The notes under the pieces: generated by a model | Told to the model about the DNA's origin: nothing | The model's input: only the letters and a program-made list of their open reading frames with translations | Databases searched by the model: none | Source of the DNA: Ascidiaceihabitans sp. | Lineage (GTDB): Bacteria; Pseudomonadota; Alphaproteobacteria; Rhodobacterales; Rhodobacteraceae | DNA: 11,133 nt | Direction: 5' to 3' | Assembly: GCA_023301665.1 (NCBI GenBank) | Contig: JALZUL010000290.1 | Span: forward strand, 1 to 11,133 | Shown here: positions 1 through 6,423 of the stretch, in pieces | Position numbering within the stretch: the first letter of the stretch is position 1 | How the letters are laid out: each line of letters opens with the position of its first letter | Translations under genes and position numbers: made by a program

Positions 1-228
1 GATCATTCGAAAGGCAGTCAAGAAGCGTTTGAACGCGCTATGGATCGCGCACCAGAAGTGCGAGAATGCCACAATATCACTGGGACAATCGAGTATTTAC
101 TGCGCGTAGAATGTGCGGATATCGCAAGCTATAAGGTGTTTCACACAGATCTTTTGGGCGCGTTGCCACAGGTGAATGGCATCACGTCCTATGTTGTTAT
201 GGGGTCACCCAAAGACGAACGGGCTTAA
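1..228 (+). CDS. Lrp/AsnC family transcriptional regulator, C-terminal part (5' truncated by window edge)
   Basis: Frame 1 is open from the first base to a TAA at 226-228, giving 75 residues. The visible part is the RAM (regulation of amino acid metabolism) ligand-binding domain of Lrp/AsnC regulators. Its hallmarks are present: PEVRECHNITG, then a YLLRV strand, then LPQVNGITSYVVM near the end. In this family the domain forms dimers or octamers and binds amino acids, while the N-terminal helix-turn-helix, which lies left of the window, binds DNA. The gene ends 3 nt from the convergent mcl1 stop. Its target cannot be read from this fragment. The nearby D-amino-acid operon at 1472-4370 is a natural candidate, but that is only proximity. 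Confidence 0.9.
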   Translation, partial: DHSKGSQEAFERAMDRAPEVRECHNITGTIEYLLRVECADIASYKVFHTDLLGALPQVNGITSYVVMGSPKDERA

Positions 229-231
229 GCG

Positions 232-1188
232 TCAACGTGCCAGCATTTCCGATTGATGCACGATCACTTCCGCTTGTTTGATCGACGCGATATCAACCAA
301 ACGTCCTTTGTAGACCGTTGCCCCTTCGCCCTTCGCTTTTGCAGCCTCCATCGCGGCGAGAATTTCGCGCGCTTCTGCTACAGCTGCATCCGATGGGGTA
401 AAGACTTCGTTCGCGAGTGCGATCTGTTTTGGATGGATGGCCCATTTGCCAACCATGCCAAGTGTGGCTGAGCGACGCGCTTGAGCACGGTAACCTTCGT
501 CATCAGAGAAATCACCAAAGGGGCCATCGACCGGCAAAATACCATGGGTCCGGCATGCCGCCACAATAGCTGCTTGCGCCCAGTGCCATGGATCAGACCA
601 GTGCTTTTGATCGCCTTGCAGCATGTAGTAATTCTCTTGTGTTCCACCGATCCCAGTCGTCTGCATCCCCATGGAGGCCGCGAAGTCAGCAGCACCTAAA
701 CTCATGGCTTCTAGACGTGGGGAGGCCGCCGCGATCTCTTCAACGTGACAAAGGCCTGCAGCGGATTCGATGATAACCTCGAATGCGATCGGCTTTGTTC
801 GCCCCTTTGCGGTTTCAATCGCGGTTACCAGCGCATCAACAGCGTAGATGTCAGCCGCGCAACCCACTTTGGGGATCATAATTTGATCTAGCCGATCCCC
901 TGTTTGCTCCAAAAGATCGACCACATCGCGATACCAAAATGGCGTGTCTAGACTGTTGATCCGAACCGATATGGTTTTCGTCCCCCAGTCGATTGTATTG
1001 ATTGCTTCAATGATGTTGGCGCGCGCGACGTCTTTATCATTTGGAGCCACTGAGTCTTCGAGATCGAGATTGATCACATCCGCAGCGGACATCGCCATTT
1101 TAGGGAACAGCTTTGTATTCGACCCTGGTCCAAATAGCTGGCAGCGGTTTGGACGAGCGGGGGCGGCGGGTTGGAGGCGGAAGCTCAT
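232..1188 (-). CDS. mcl1: L-malyl-CoA/beta-methylmalyl-CoA lyase (Mcl1, HpcH/HpaI aldolase superfamily)
   Basis: The 318-residue product belongs to the citrate lyase beta/HpcH-HpaI aldolase family and closely resembles Rhodobacter Mcl1 as I remember it. This enzyme reversibly cleaves (2R,3S)-beta-methylmalyl-CoA to glyoxylate plus propionyl-CoA, and (3S)-malyl-CoA to glyoxylate plus acetyl-CoA, in the cytoplasm. Expected functional residues are in place: R76 (SVRIN), metal ligands E141 (VIIESAAG) and D168 (LGAADF), and D299 (GRLVDI), the acid/base residue proposed in Mcl1 structures. The GSN loop after FGP and the WAIHPKQ motif also fit. The start is supported by a GAAAGG Shine-Dalgarno sequence (1195-1200 on the minus strand), 6 nt upstream. 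The usual role is in the ethylmalonyl-CoA pathway for C2 assimilation. The other pathway enzymes are not in the window, so an alternative glyoxylate-linked role is possible. Confidence 0.93.
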   Translation of the reverse strand: MSFRLQPAAPARPNRCQLFGPGSNTKLFPKMAMSAADVINLDLEDSVAPNDKDVARANIIEAINTIDWGTKTISVRINSLDTPFWYRDVVDLLEQTGDRLDQIMIPKVGCAADIYAVDALVTAIETAKGRTKPIAFEVIIESAAGLCHVEEIAAASPRLEAMSLGAADFAASMGMQTTGIGGTQENYYMLQGDQKHWSDPWHWAQAAIVAACRTHGILPVDGPFGDFSDDEGYRAQARRSATLGMVGKWAIHPKQIALANEVFTPSDAAVAEAREILAAMEAAKAKGEGATVYKGRLVDIASIKQAEVIVHQSEMLAR

Positions 1189-1233
1189 GAGGTGCCTTTC
1201 TTGGTCTGTGGGTAATATTGTTTCGATTTGATG

Positions 1234-1250
1234 TTAAATATTGATATTAA
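1234..1250. promoter_or_regulatory. Candidate regulator-binding site, TTA-N11-TAA
   Basis: The sequence TTAAATATTGATATTAA has the form TTA-N11-TAA and contains the perfect inverted repeat AATAT-TG-ATATT (1237-1248). This matches the general T-N11-A layout of LysR-type regulator sites. It lies 46 bp from the mcl1 start and 221 bp from the dgcN start. No LysR gene is visible in the window, and AT-rich DNA produces such symmetry by chance, so this is tentative. Confidence 0.35.
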
Positions 1251-1456
1251 GTTAGTCGATGATCCGCAAGGTGCTTTTTGCGCATGCTGCGCTCAGGCGG
1301 ATTCGGGAGGATGTGTTGGGCTAAATGTCGTGTGCACAAGATTCTTCGGCCAAATGCCAAGCATGCGACAAGAAATTCCAAAAAAACACCGTTTACGCGA
1401 TCTTTTGCAATCACCTTGCCCTTAAAGGCCGCGAAGTTGTGGACAAGCGCTATTCT

Positions 1457-1462
1457 AGGGGA
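1457..1462 (+). promoter_or_regulatory. Shine-Dalgarno sequence that sets the dgcN start
   Basis: AGGGGA lies 9 nt before the ATG at 1472. The reading frame is open upstream to 1325, but that extension has no comparable ribosome site, and the family resemblance begins at MIKTPYLLF. The ATG at 1472 is therefore the preferred start. Confidence 0.75.
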
Positions 1463-1471
1463 CATCGCAAA

Positions 1472-2473
1472 ATGATCAAAACACCATATTTACTGTTCTT
1501 GGGCGACGCGCCTGATCCGCTCGCTGCAAAAGTTGCACAAGGCATCAATGACTGGCGCCCAGACAACGCGGTTGGCCAGTTCCGTCTTCCAGAGTGTGGC
1601 CATGACCTTGGGATCGCAGATATGACCCTCGCACAGGGGCTCGAAGCTGGTGCGAAGACATTGGTAATCGGTGTGGCAAATCGCGGTGGCGTCATTTCCC
1701 CAGCTTGGAAAGAAGTGCTGATCGAAGCTTTGAACATGGGGTATGATCTAGCCTCTGGTTTGCATAACTTGCTGAGCGACGAACCGGATCTGGTCGAAGC
1801 TGCTGCGGCGAATGGCGCGATGTTGCACGACGTGCGGATCGCTTCCGAGGATTACCCAATTGCCAACGGTCAAAAGCGAACAGGCAAGCGTGTATTGGCT
1901 GTCGGGACTGATTGTTCGGTGGGTAAAATGTACACCGCCCTAGCCCTAGATAAAGCCATGCAAGCCAAGGGTTTGAAATCGACATTCCGTGCCACTGGTC
2001 AAACAGGTATCTTGATTACAGGTCACGGTGTGCCACTCGATGCGGTTGTTGCTGATTTCATGGCCGGCGCTGTAGAGCATTTGACACCTAGCAATGATGA
2101 AGATCACTGGGATATCATCGAAGGCCAAGGTTCCTTGTTCCACGTATCCTATTCGGGCGTCACAATGGCGCTTGTGCATGGGGGGCAACCCGACGCTTTG
2201 ATCATTTGCCACGAGCCAACACGTGAACACATGCGCGGGCTACCAGAATATACGCCACCTTCTATGCAGCAGGTTATCGACGCCGCGTTGCCGCTGGCGC
2301 GTTTTGGGAACCCTGCCTGTGAGGTCGTCGGCATCTCTGTGAACACGCAGCATCTGTCCGAAGAAGAAGCCGTTGCGTATTTGGCAAAGGTTGAGGCCGA
2401 ACTAGGTCTTCCTGCGGTTGATCCCTACCGTCATGGAGCTGACCGCTTGGCAGATGCTTTGGCGGCGTTGTAA
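1472..2473 (+). CDS. dgcN: D-glutamate N-acetyltransferase DgcN (DUF1611 family)
   Basis: The 333-residue product matches the DUF1611 family. A member of this family from marine Pseudoalteromonas has been described as DgcN, which acetylates D-glutamate to N-acetyl-D-glutamate using acetyl-CoA. The N-terminal part (about 1-130) has a hydrophobic start and the TLVIGVANRGGVISPAW stretch. The C-terminal part begins at about 139 with VLAVGTDCSVGKMYTA, a P-loop-like motif (G145, G151, K152), followed by FRATGQTGILITG and IIEGQGSL (215-221). Immediately downstream is a DgcA-type racemase, the expected partner, which strengthens the call. The hypothesised acetyltransferase activity rests on family assignment. 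The P-loop-like motif suggests that part of the protein has a nucleotide-binding fold. Older annotations may read 'DUF1611 domain-containing protein'. Confidence 0.85.
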   Translation: MIKTPYLLFLGDAPDPLAAKVAQGINDWRPDNAVGQFRLPECGHDLGIADMTLAQGLEAGAKTLVIGVANRGGVISPAWKEVLIEALNMGYDLASGLHNLLSDEPDLVEAAAANGAMLHDVRIASEDYPIANGQKRTGKRVLAVGTDCSVGKMYTALALDKAMQAKGLKSTFRATGQTGILITGHGVPLDAVVADFMAGAVEHLTPSNDEDHWDIIEGQGSLFHVSYSGVTMALVHGGQPDALIICHEPTREHMRGLPEYTPPSMQQVIDAALPLARFGNPACEVVGISVNTQHLSEEEAVAYLAKVEAELGLPAVDPYRHGADRLADALAAL

Positions 2474-2483
2474 GGATTATACG

Positions 2484-2513
2484 AACCTCCTCCAATTTTG
2501 ACTGGGGGAGGTT
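2484..2513 (+). other. Intercistronic hairpin between dgcN and dgcA
   Basis: A 10-bp stem is formed by AACCTCCTCC (2484-2493) and GGGGGAGGTT (2504-2513), with one T-G wobble and a 10-nt loop. It is followed only by TTTGATTCG, so it is a poor intrinsic terminator. It may instead stabilise or process the dgcN part of the transcript, or act as a weak attenuator. It ends 24 nt before the dgcA start. Confidence 0.65.
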
Positions 2514-2537
2514 TGATTCGATAAAAAGGGCGAATAA

Positions 2538-3503
2538 ATGCAGGTAGATGTGACACACGATGTGTTTAAACTGGCCCAAGTTTTCACCATTGCACGAGGC
2601 TCTCGTACCGAAGCTAAGGTGCTTACGGTTAAGCTAGGCGATGGCGAGCACACTGGCTGGGGGGAATGCGTCCCATACGCGCGTTATAACGAAAGCCTCC
2701 AATCGGTCACTGATGAGATTATGGGCTTGCCCAAGGATTTCAGCAGGCAGGATTTATATGATCTATTGCCAGCAGGTGCTGCGCGAAATGCGGTCGACTG
2801 CGCCCTGTGGGATCTTGAAGCAAAGCGCGCAGGCAAACGGGTCTGGGAACTGGCCGGGCTACCGGCACCTAAATCAGAGATTACGGCATACACGCTGTCG
2901 CTCGACACCCCGAAAGCTATGCAAGAACAGGCCGAGAAACATGCTTTCCGCCCGCTGTTGAAGATTAAGCTCGGCACACCTGACGACATGCCGCGCCTAG
3001 AGGCGGTGCGTGCGGGTGCTCCGAAATCAAGCATTATAGTAGATGCGAACGAAGGATGGTCCGCCGATGTTTACGCCGACCTTGCCCCACATTTGGTGCG
3101 CTTGGGGGTCGAGCTTGTCGAACAACCATTGCCTGCTGGCGAAGACCATGCGCTGCTTGGAATGCAGCGCCCCGTGCCGGTTTGCGCCGATGAGTCCTGT
3201 CACGACCGGAAAAGCCTTGCGAATTTAAAGGGCAAATACGACGTGGTGAACATCAAGCTGGATAAAACTGGCGGACTTACCGAGGCCTTGGCGCTGCGTG
3301 ATGCAGCTCTTGCACAGGGGTATGAAGTCATGGTGGGATGCATGGTGGGCAGCTCGCTTGCGATGGCGCCGGCGACATTGGTCGCACAGGGTGCGTCTGT
3401 TGTAGACCTTGACGGCCCGCTCTTGTTGGCAGAAGACCGCAAAGAACCTTTGATTTTTGACCACGCTGGGGTGCATCCACCCTCAGCGGCATTGTGGGGA
3501 TAA
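2538..3503 (+). CDS. dgcA: N-acetyl-D-glutamate racemase DgcA (enolase superfamily, dipeptide-epimerase-like)
   Basis: The 321-residue product has the muconate-lactonising/dipeptide-epimerase layout of the enolase superfamily: an N-terminal capping domain (about 1-110), then a (beta/alpha)-barrel. The active-site set is complete: K142 and K144 (LKIKLG), metal ligands D169 (VDAN), E195 (VEQP) and D218 (ADES), and the second-side base K240 (NIKLDK). Two lysines facing each other across the barrel suit 1,1-proton transfer, as in epimerases and racemases. Homologues paired with DgcN are reported to convert N-acetyl-D-glutamate to N-acetyl-L-glutamate. Without the dgcN neighbour, L-Ala-D/L-Glu epimerase (peptidoglycan recycling) would be the default annotation and remains an alternative. 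The start is firm: an in-frame TAA lies directly before the ATG, and AAAGGG (2525-2530) lies 7 nt upstream. Confidence 0.85.
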   Translation: MQVDVTHDVFKLAQVFTIARGSRTEAKVLTVKLGDGEHTGWGECVPYARYNESLQSVTDEIMGLPKDFSRQDLYDLLPAGAARNAVDCALWDLEAKRAGKRVWELAGLPAPKSEITAYTLSLDTPKAMQEQAEKHAFRPLLKIKLGTPDDMPRLEAVRAGAPKSSIIVDANEGWSADVYADLAPHLVRLGVELVEQPLPAGEDHALLGMQRPVPVCADESCHDRKSLANLKGKYDVVNIKLDKTGGLTEALALRDAALAQGYEVMVGCMVGSSLAMAPATLVAQGASVVDLDGPLLLAEDRKEPLIFDHAGVHPPSAALWG

Positions 3504-3509
3504 CGACCG

Positions 3510-4370
3510 ATGCGGACTGTATATTTGAACGGCGAGTACTTGCCAGAAGACCAAGCCAAGGTTTCAATTTTTGACCGTGGTTTCTTAATGGCTGATGGCG
3601 TTTACGAGGTAACTTCGGTCTTAGACGGTAAATTGGTAGATTTTGACGGTCACGCTGTTCGCCTTGAGCGGTCTTTGAGTGAGTTGGGAATCAAGAACCC
3701 CATCAGCAAAGATGAACTTTTGGCGGTACACCGCGAGCTGGTGTCGCTTAATGATGTTGTTGAAGGTGGCGTTTACTTGCAAATCACCCGTGGCGCGCCT
3801 GCGGATCGTGATTTTGTTTTCCCTGACCCGGAAACGACGCCTTGTACTGTTGTTTTATTCACGCAGTCCAAGCCTGGCGTGACGACAAGCGCGGCGTCCG
3901 AAAACGGGATCAAAGTGATCTCGATTGCGGATGAGCGTTGGGGCCGTCGCGATATCAAGACAGTACAATTGCTTTACCCGTCCATGGGTAAAATGATGGC
4001 GAAAGCGGCTGGTTGCGATGATGCATGGATGGTCGAAGATGGTCACGTGACCGAAGGCACATCCAACAATGCCTACATCGTGAAGGGCAACAAGATCATC
4101 ACACGTGGTCTGTCCAACGACATCTTGCATGGTATTACCCGTGCGGCAGTTCTGCGTTTTGCAAAAGAGGCACAGATGGAAGTTGAAGAACGCCTGTATA
4201 CCATCGAAGAAGCCAAAGAAGCGGACGAGGCGTTTATCACGTCAGCAACGATGTTTGTGAACGGTGTTGTTGAGATTGATGGCGTCCAAATTGGTGACGG
4301 CAAGCCAGGCTATGTGTCAAAGCGGTTGCGCGAGATCTACCTTGAAGAGAGCCTCAAGAAAGCGATCTGA
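3510..4370 (+). CDS. dat: D-amino-acid aminotransferase (PLP fold class IV)
   Basis: The 286-residue product is a class IV PLP aminotransferase of the D-alanine aminotransferase type. The enzyme moves the amino group of D-alanine and other D-amino acids to 2-oxoglutarate, giving D-glutamate and a keto acid. Visible marks are the N-terminal YLNGEYLPEDQAKVSIFDRGF block, the ITRGAPADRDF segment, the PLP lysine K150 in RRDIKT-LLYPSMGK, cofactor-contacting E182 in VTEGTSNNAYIV, and the ILHGITR block at 205-211. The RRDIKT-LLYPS and RGAPADRDF segments point to D-amino-acid transaminase, not the branched-chain enzyme or aminodeoxychorismate lyase. It starts 6 nt after the dgcA stop, with GTGGGGA (3494-3500) as ribosome site inside the dgcA end. 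This argues for a shared transcript and coupled translation. Confidence 0.88.
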   Translation: MRTVYLNGEYLPEDQAKVSIFDRGFLMADGVYEVTSVLDGKLVDFDGHAVRLERSLSELGIKNPISKDELLAVHRELVSLNDVVEGGVYLQITRGAPADRDFVFPDPETTPCTVVLFTQSKPGVTTSAASENGIKVISIADERWGRRDIKTVQLLYPSMGKMMAKAAGCDDAWMVEDGHVTEGTSNNAYIVKGNKIITRGLSNDILHGITRAAVLRFAKEAQMEVEERLYTIEEAKEADEAFITSATMFVNGVVEIDGVQIGDGKPGYVSKRLREIYLEESLKKAI

Positions 4371-4413
4371 CGCCAAGTGACTAAGGGTTAAGCCGCTCTA
4401 GGAAATCGAAAAG

Positions 4414-4440
4414 GCCGGCGCAACGGAGCGTCGGCTTTTT
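4414..4440. terminator. Bidirectional intrinsic terminator between dat and the DUF1244 gene
   Basis: An 8-bp stem, GCCGGCGC (4414-4421) with GCGTCGGC (4428-4435), has one G-T wobble and a 6-nt loop. It is followed by TTTTT on the plus strand. On the minus strand the stem is followed by CTTTTCGATTT, so the same hairpin can end transcription of the convergent DUF1244 gene, whose stop is at 4445. Confidence 0.88.
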
Positions 4441-4444
4441 GCTT

Positions 4445-4741
4445 TTAATCCTTATGGACGTCTTTGAACTGGGCTTGTTGCTCAGGGGTTGCATCGGTTT
4501 GAAAGTTGGTTTTCCATTCCGACATCGTCATTCCGTAGAACGCTTCTCGTCCTTCGTCTTTAGACATCTCAATGCCACGCTCATTTGCGGCCTCTTGATA
4601 CCACCGCGACAAGCAGTTTCGGCAAAAACCGGTGAGGTTCATCATGTCAATATTCTGCACATCGGTGCGATCTTGCATTAAATGCTGACGCATGCGTCGG
4701 AACGCTGCGGCTTCGAGCTCAAGTTGGGTTTGCGGATCCAT
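4445..4741 (-). CDS. DUF1244 family protein of unknown function
   Basis: The 98-residue product matches the DUF1244 family, which is common in proteobacteria. The family core is plain: FRRMRQHLMQDRTDVQNIDMMNL followed by GFCRNCLSRWY. The paired cysteines C40 and C43 (C-x2-C) could hold a metal or form a redox pair, but no function is established. No signal peptide or membrane segment is visible, so it is probably cytoplasmic. The start is supported by AAGGA (4751-4755 on the minus strand), 9 nt upstream. It is a single-gene unit with pyk divergent to it and the dgc operon convergent. Confidence 0.88.
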   Translation of the reverse strand: MDPQTQLELEAAAFRRMRQHLMQDRTDVQNIDMMNLTGFCRNCLSRWYQEAANERGIEMSKDEGREAFYGMTMSEWKTNFQTDATPEQQAQFKDVHKD

Positions 4742-4860
4742 TTGATCGTATCCTTCATCGCAAGTGTTTATCGTTTGGCTTTGGTTTCAACTGTGCTTAT
4801 CGGCAAGGCATCTTTCGCGTCATAGAACCGTTACCTGATTTCATCATAAATTTAGATCAG

Positions 4861-4889
4861 TTGCCACCGAAAGAGAATTGCGCGATAAG
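4861..4889 (+). promoter_or_regulatory. Candidate sigma-70-type promoter for pyk
   Basis: TTGCCA (4861-4866) matches the -35 consensus at 5 of 6 positions. A 17-nt spacer leads to GATAAG (4884-4889), which matches the -10 consensus at 4 of 6. It would give a leader of about 47 nt before the pyk start at 4943. It sits in the 201-bp divergent region (4742-4942) between the DUF1244 gene and pyk. I found no equally good promoter facing the DUF1244 gene. Confidence 0.45.
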
Positions 4890-4942
4890 CGCCCCAAATG
4901 ATAGCGTTAACATAAGTAAGAAATGACAGGGAACACTCCAAT

Positions 4943-6391
4943 ATGAGACGTCTGCGCAATGTGAAAGTCGTGGCCACTTTGGGTCCAGCCTCCGAAACAT
5001 ATGAAACAATTCGGGCACTTCACGAAGCGGGAGCCGACGTATTTCGTTTGAATATGTCGCACGGTTCGCACGAAGAGATTGCCGTTAAGCACGCGGCAAT
5101 TCGCAAGGTTGAAACCGACTTAAACAGTACTATCGGTATCTTGGCCGACCTTCAGGGGCCAAAATTGCGGGTTGGCGTGTTCGCTGCCGAAGATGGTGAG
5201 ATGCTCGAGGTTGGTGCCAAGTTCCGTCTTGATCTGGACAAGGCAGAAGGTGACAGCAAGCGTGTCTGTCTGCCACACCCTGAGATTTTTCAAGCCCTTG
5301 AAGTGGGTGCAAGCCTGTTGGTCAACGACGGTAAGATCCGTCTAGAGGTCGAAGCCTGTGGCCCAGACTTTGCTGATTGTGTGGTCGTTATTGGTGGCGT
5401 GATTTCAAATCGTAAGGGCGTCAACGTTCCAGACGTGGAATTGCCATTGGCCGCTTTGTCCTCCAAGGACCGCGCGGATCTCGAGTTTGTTTGTGATCTG
5501 GGTGTTGACTGGTTGGCCTTGTCTTTTGTTCAACGCGCAGCTGACGTTGAAGAGGCGCGTGGTTTGGTCCAAGGACGCGCTGCGATCCTTTCTAAAATCG
5601 AAAAGCCAAATGCGGTTGACCGCTTCGACGATATTCTCGCTGTGAGTGACGGTATCATGGTTGCACGTGGCGATTTGGGTGTTGAACTTCCGGTGCAAAA
5701 CGTACCGCCAATTCAAAAGCGTTTGATCCGTAAATGCCGTGCTGAGGCCAAGCCTGTGATCGTTGCGACGCAGATGCTCGAAAGCATGATCGAAAGCCCA
5801 ATGCCAACTCGTGCAGAGGTTTCTGATGTTGCGACTGCGATCTATGAAGGCGCAGATGCTGTCATGTTGAGCGCTGAGAGTGCAGCCGGCAGCTTCCCGA
5901 TCGAAGCCGTTCAAACTATGGACAATGTCGCCCGAGAGGTTGAGCAGGACCCCACGTACCGCGAAATCATCGAAGCAAGCCGTGTCGTTGAACACAGCTC
6001 AGTTGCTGTAGGTATTGTGTCAGCGGCGCGTGAAATTGCGGAAACGACTGAGATTAAGGCGATCTGCTGCTTTACGCAAAGCGGAACAACCGCACTTTTG
6101 ACAGCACGTGAACGCCCACGCGTTCCAATTATTGCCATGACACCATTGATAAACACAGCCCGCCGTCTTGCGCTGAGCTGGGGCACGAACTGTGTGATCA
6201 CCAATCAAATGGATCGGTTCAAAGGCGCAGTTGTCAGTGCTGCAAGCGCTGCACGGGCTGAAGGGCTTGCGACGGAAGCGGATCAAATCGTTGTCACCGC
6301 TGGTGTCCCTTTCAACGTGACAGGTACTACAAATATTCTTCGTGTGGCTCCATGCGATGAAAATTTGATTTTCAACACTGATCCAGAGTAG
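4943..6391 (+). CDS. pyk: Pyruvate kinase
   Basis: The 482-residue product catalyses phosphoenolpyruvate plus ADP to pyruvate plus ATP, the last step of lower glycolysis, in the cytoplasm. It covers the full family length. Motifs in order are R35 and N37 in FRLNMSHG, ADLQGPKLRVG (68-78), the catalytic K218 with metal ligand E220 in LSKIEKPNA, the second metal ligand D244 in ARGDLGVELP, and the MLESMIESP-PTRAEVSDVA helix (about 278-297). The C-terminal regulatory domain follows from about 345. There is no extra PEP-utiliser domain. CAGGGA (4927-4932) lies 10 nt before the ATG. A small membrane-protein gene follows 32 nt after the stop and could be co-transcribed. Confidence 0.97.
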   Translation: MRRLRNVKVVATLGPASETYETIRALHEAGADVFRLNMSHGSHEEIAVKHAAIRKVETDLNSTIGILADLQGPKLRVGVFAAEDGEMLEVGAKFRLDLDKAEGDSKRVCLPHPEIFQALEVGASLLVNDGKIRLEVEACGPDFADCVVVIGGVISNRKGVNVPDVELPLAALSSKDRADLEFVCDLGVDWLALSFVQRAADVEEARGLVQGRAAILSKIEKPNAVDRFDDILAVSDGIMVARGDLGVELPVQNVPPIQKRLIRKCRAEAKPVIVATQMLESMIESPMPTRAEVSDVATAIYEGADAVMLSAESAAGSFPIEAVQTMDNVAREVEQDPTYREIIEASRVVEHSSVAVGIVSAAREIAETTEIKAICCFTQSGTTALLTARERPRVPIIAMTPLINTARRLALSWGTNCVITNQMDRFKGAVVSAASAARAEGLATEADQIVVTAGVPFNVTGTTNILRVAPCDENLIFNTDPE

Positions 6392-6396
6392 GTATT

Positions 6397-6414
6397 CTCT
6401 TATTGGTTTAAGAG
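6397..6414 (+). promoter_or_regulatory. Hairpin covering the ribosome site of the 74-residue membrane protein gene
   Basis: CTCTTA (6397-6402) pairs perfectly with TAAGAG (6409-6414) across a 6-nt loop. The 3' arm overlaps the Shine-Dalgarno sequence AGAGGG (6411-6416) of the gene starting at 6424. GTGTTTTT follows. It could block ribosome binding or act as a weak terminator after pyk. The stem is short and AT-rich. Confidence 0.45.
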
Positions 6415-6423
6415 GGTGTTTTT

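Larger units (their letters stand above)
1189..1471. promoter_or_regulatory. Divergent intergenic control region between mcl1 and dgcN
   Basis: This 283-bp region must hold the promoters of mcl1 (leftward) and the dgc operon (rightward). Its left part (about 1211-1255) is distinctly AT-rich and contains the sequence AATATTG twice (1214-1220 and 1237-1243, 23 bp apart, about two helical turns). The second copy lies in the symmetric element at 1234-1250. I could not find a convincing -35/-10 pair in either direction. The right part (about 1284-1471) is open in several frames but has no recognisable gene. Confidence 0.6.

Noticed and set aside
1400..1415. TTTGCAAA-type site for an acyl-CoA-responsive regulator (RamB/PccR-like) upstream of dgcN
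   Set aside because: Only TTTTGCAAT is present, one partial match in a low-information motif, and it is not placed near mcl1.
1325..1471. N-terminal extension of DgcN by 49 residues
   Set aside because: There is no good ribosome site before 1325, while AGGGGA precedes the ATG at 1472 at proper spacing. Family members as I know them begin near MIKTPYLLF.
5405..5995. 196-codon open frame on the minus strand inside pyk
   Set aside because: It lies entirely antisense to an unmistakable pyruvate kinase gene, and its product resembles nothing. It reflects the codon pattern of pyk.
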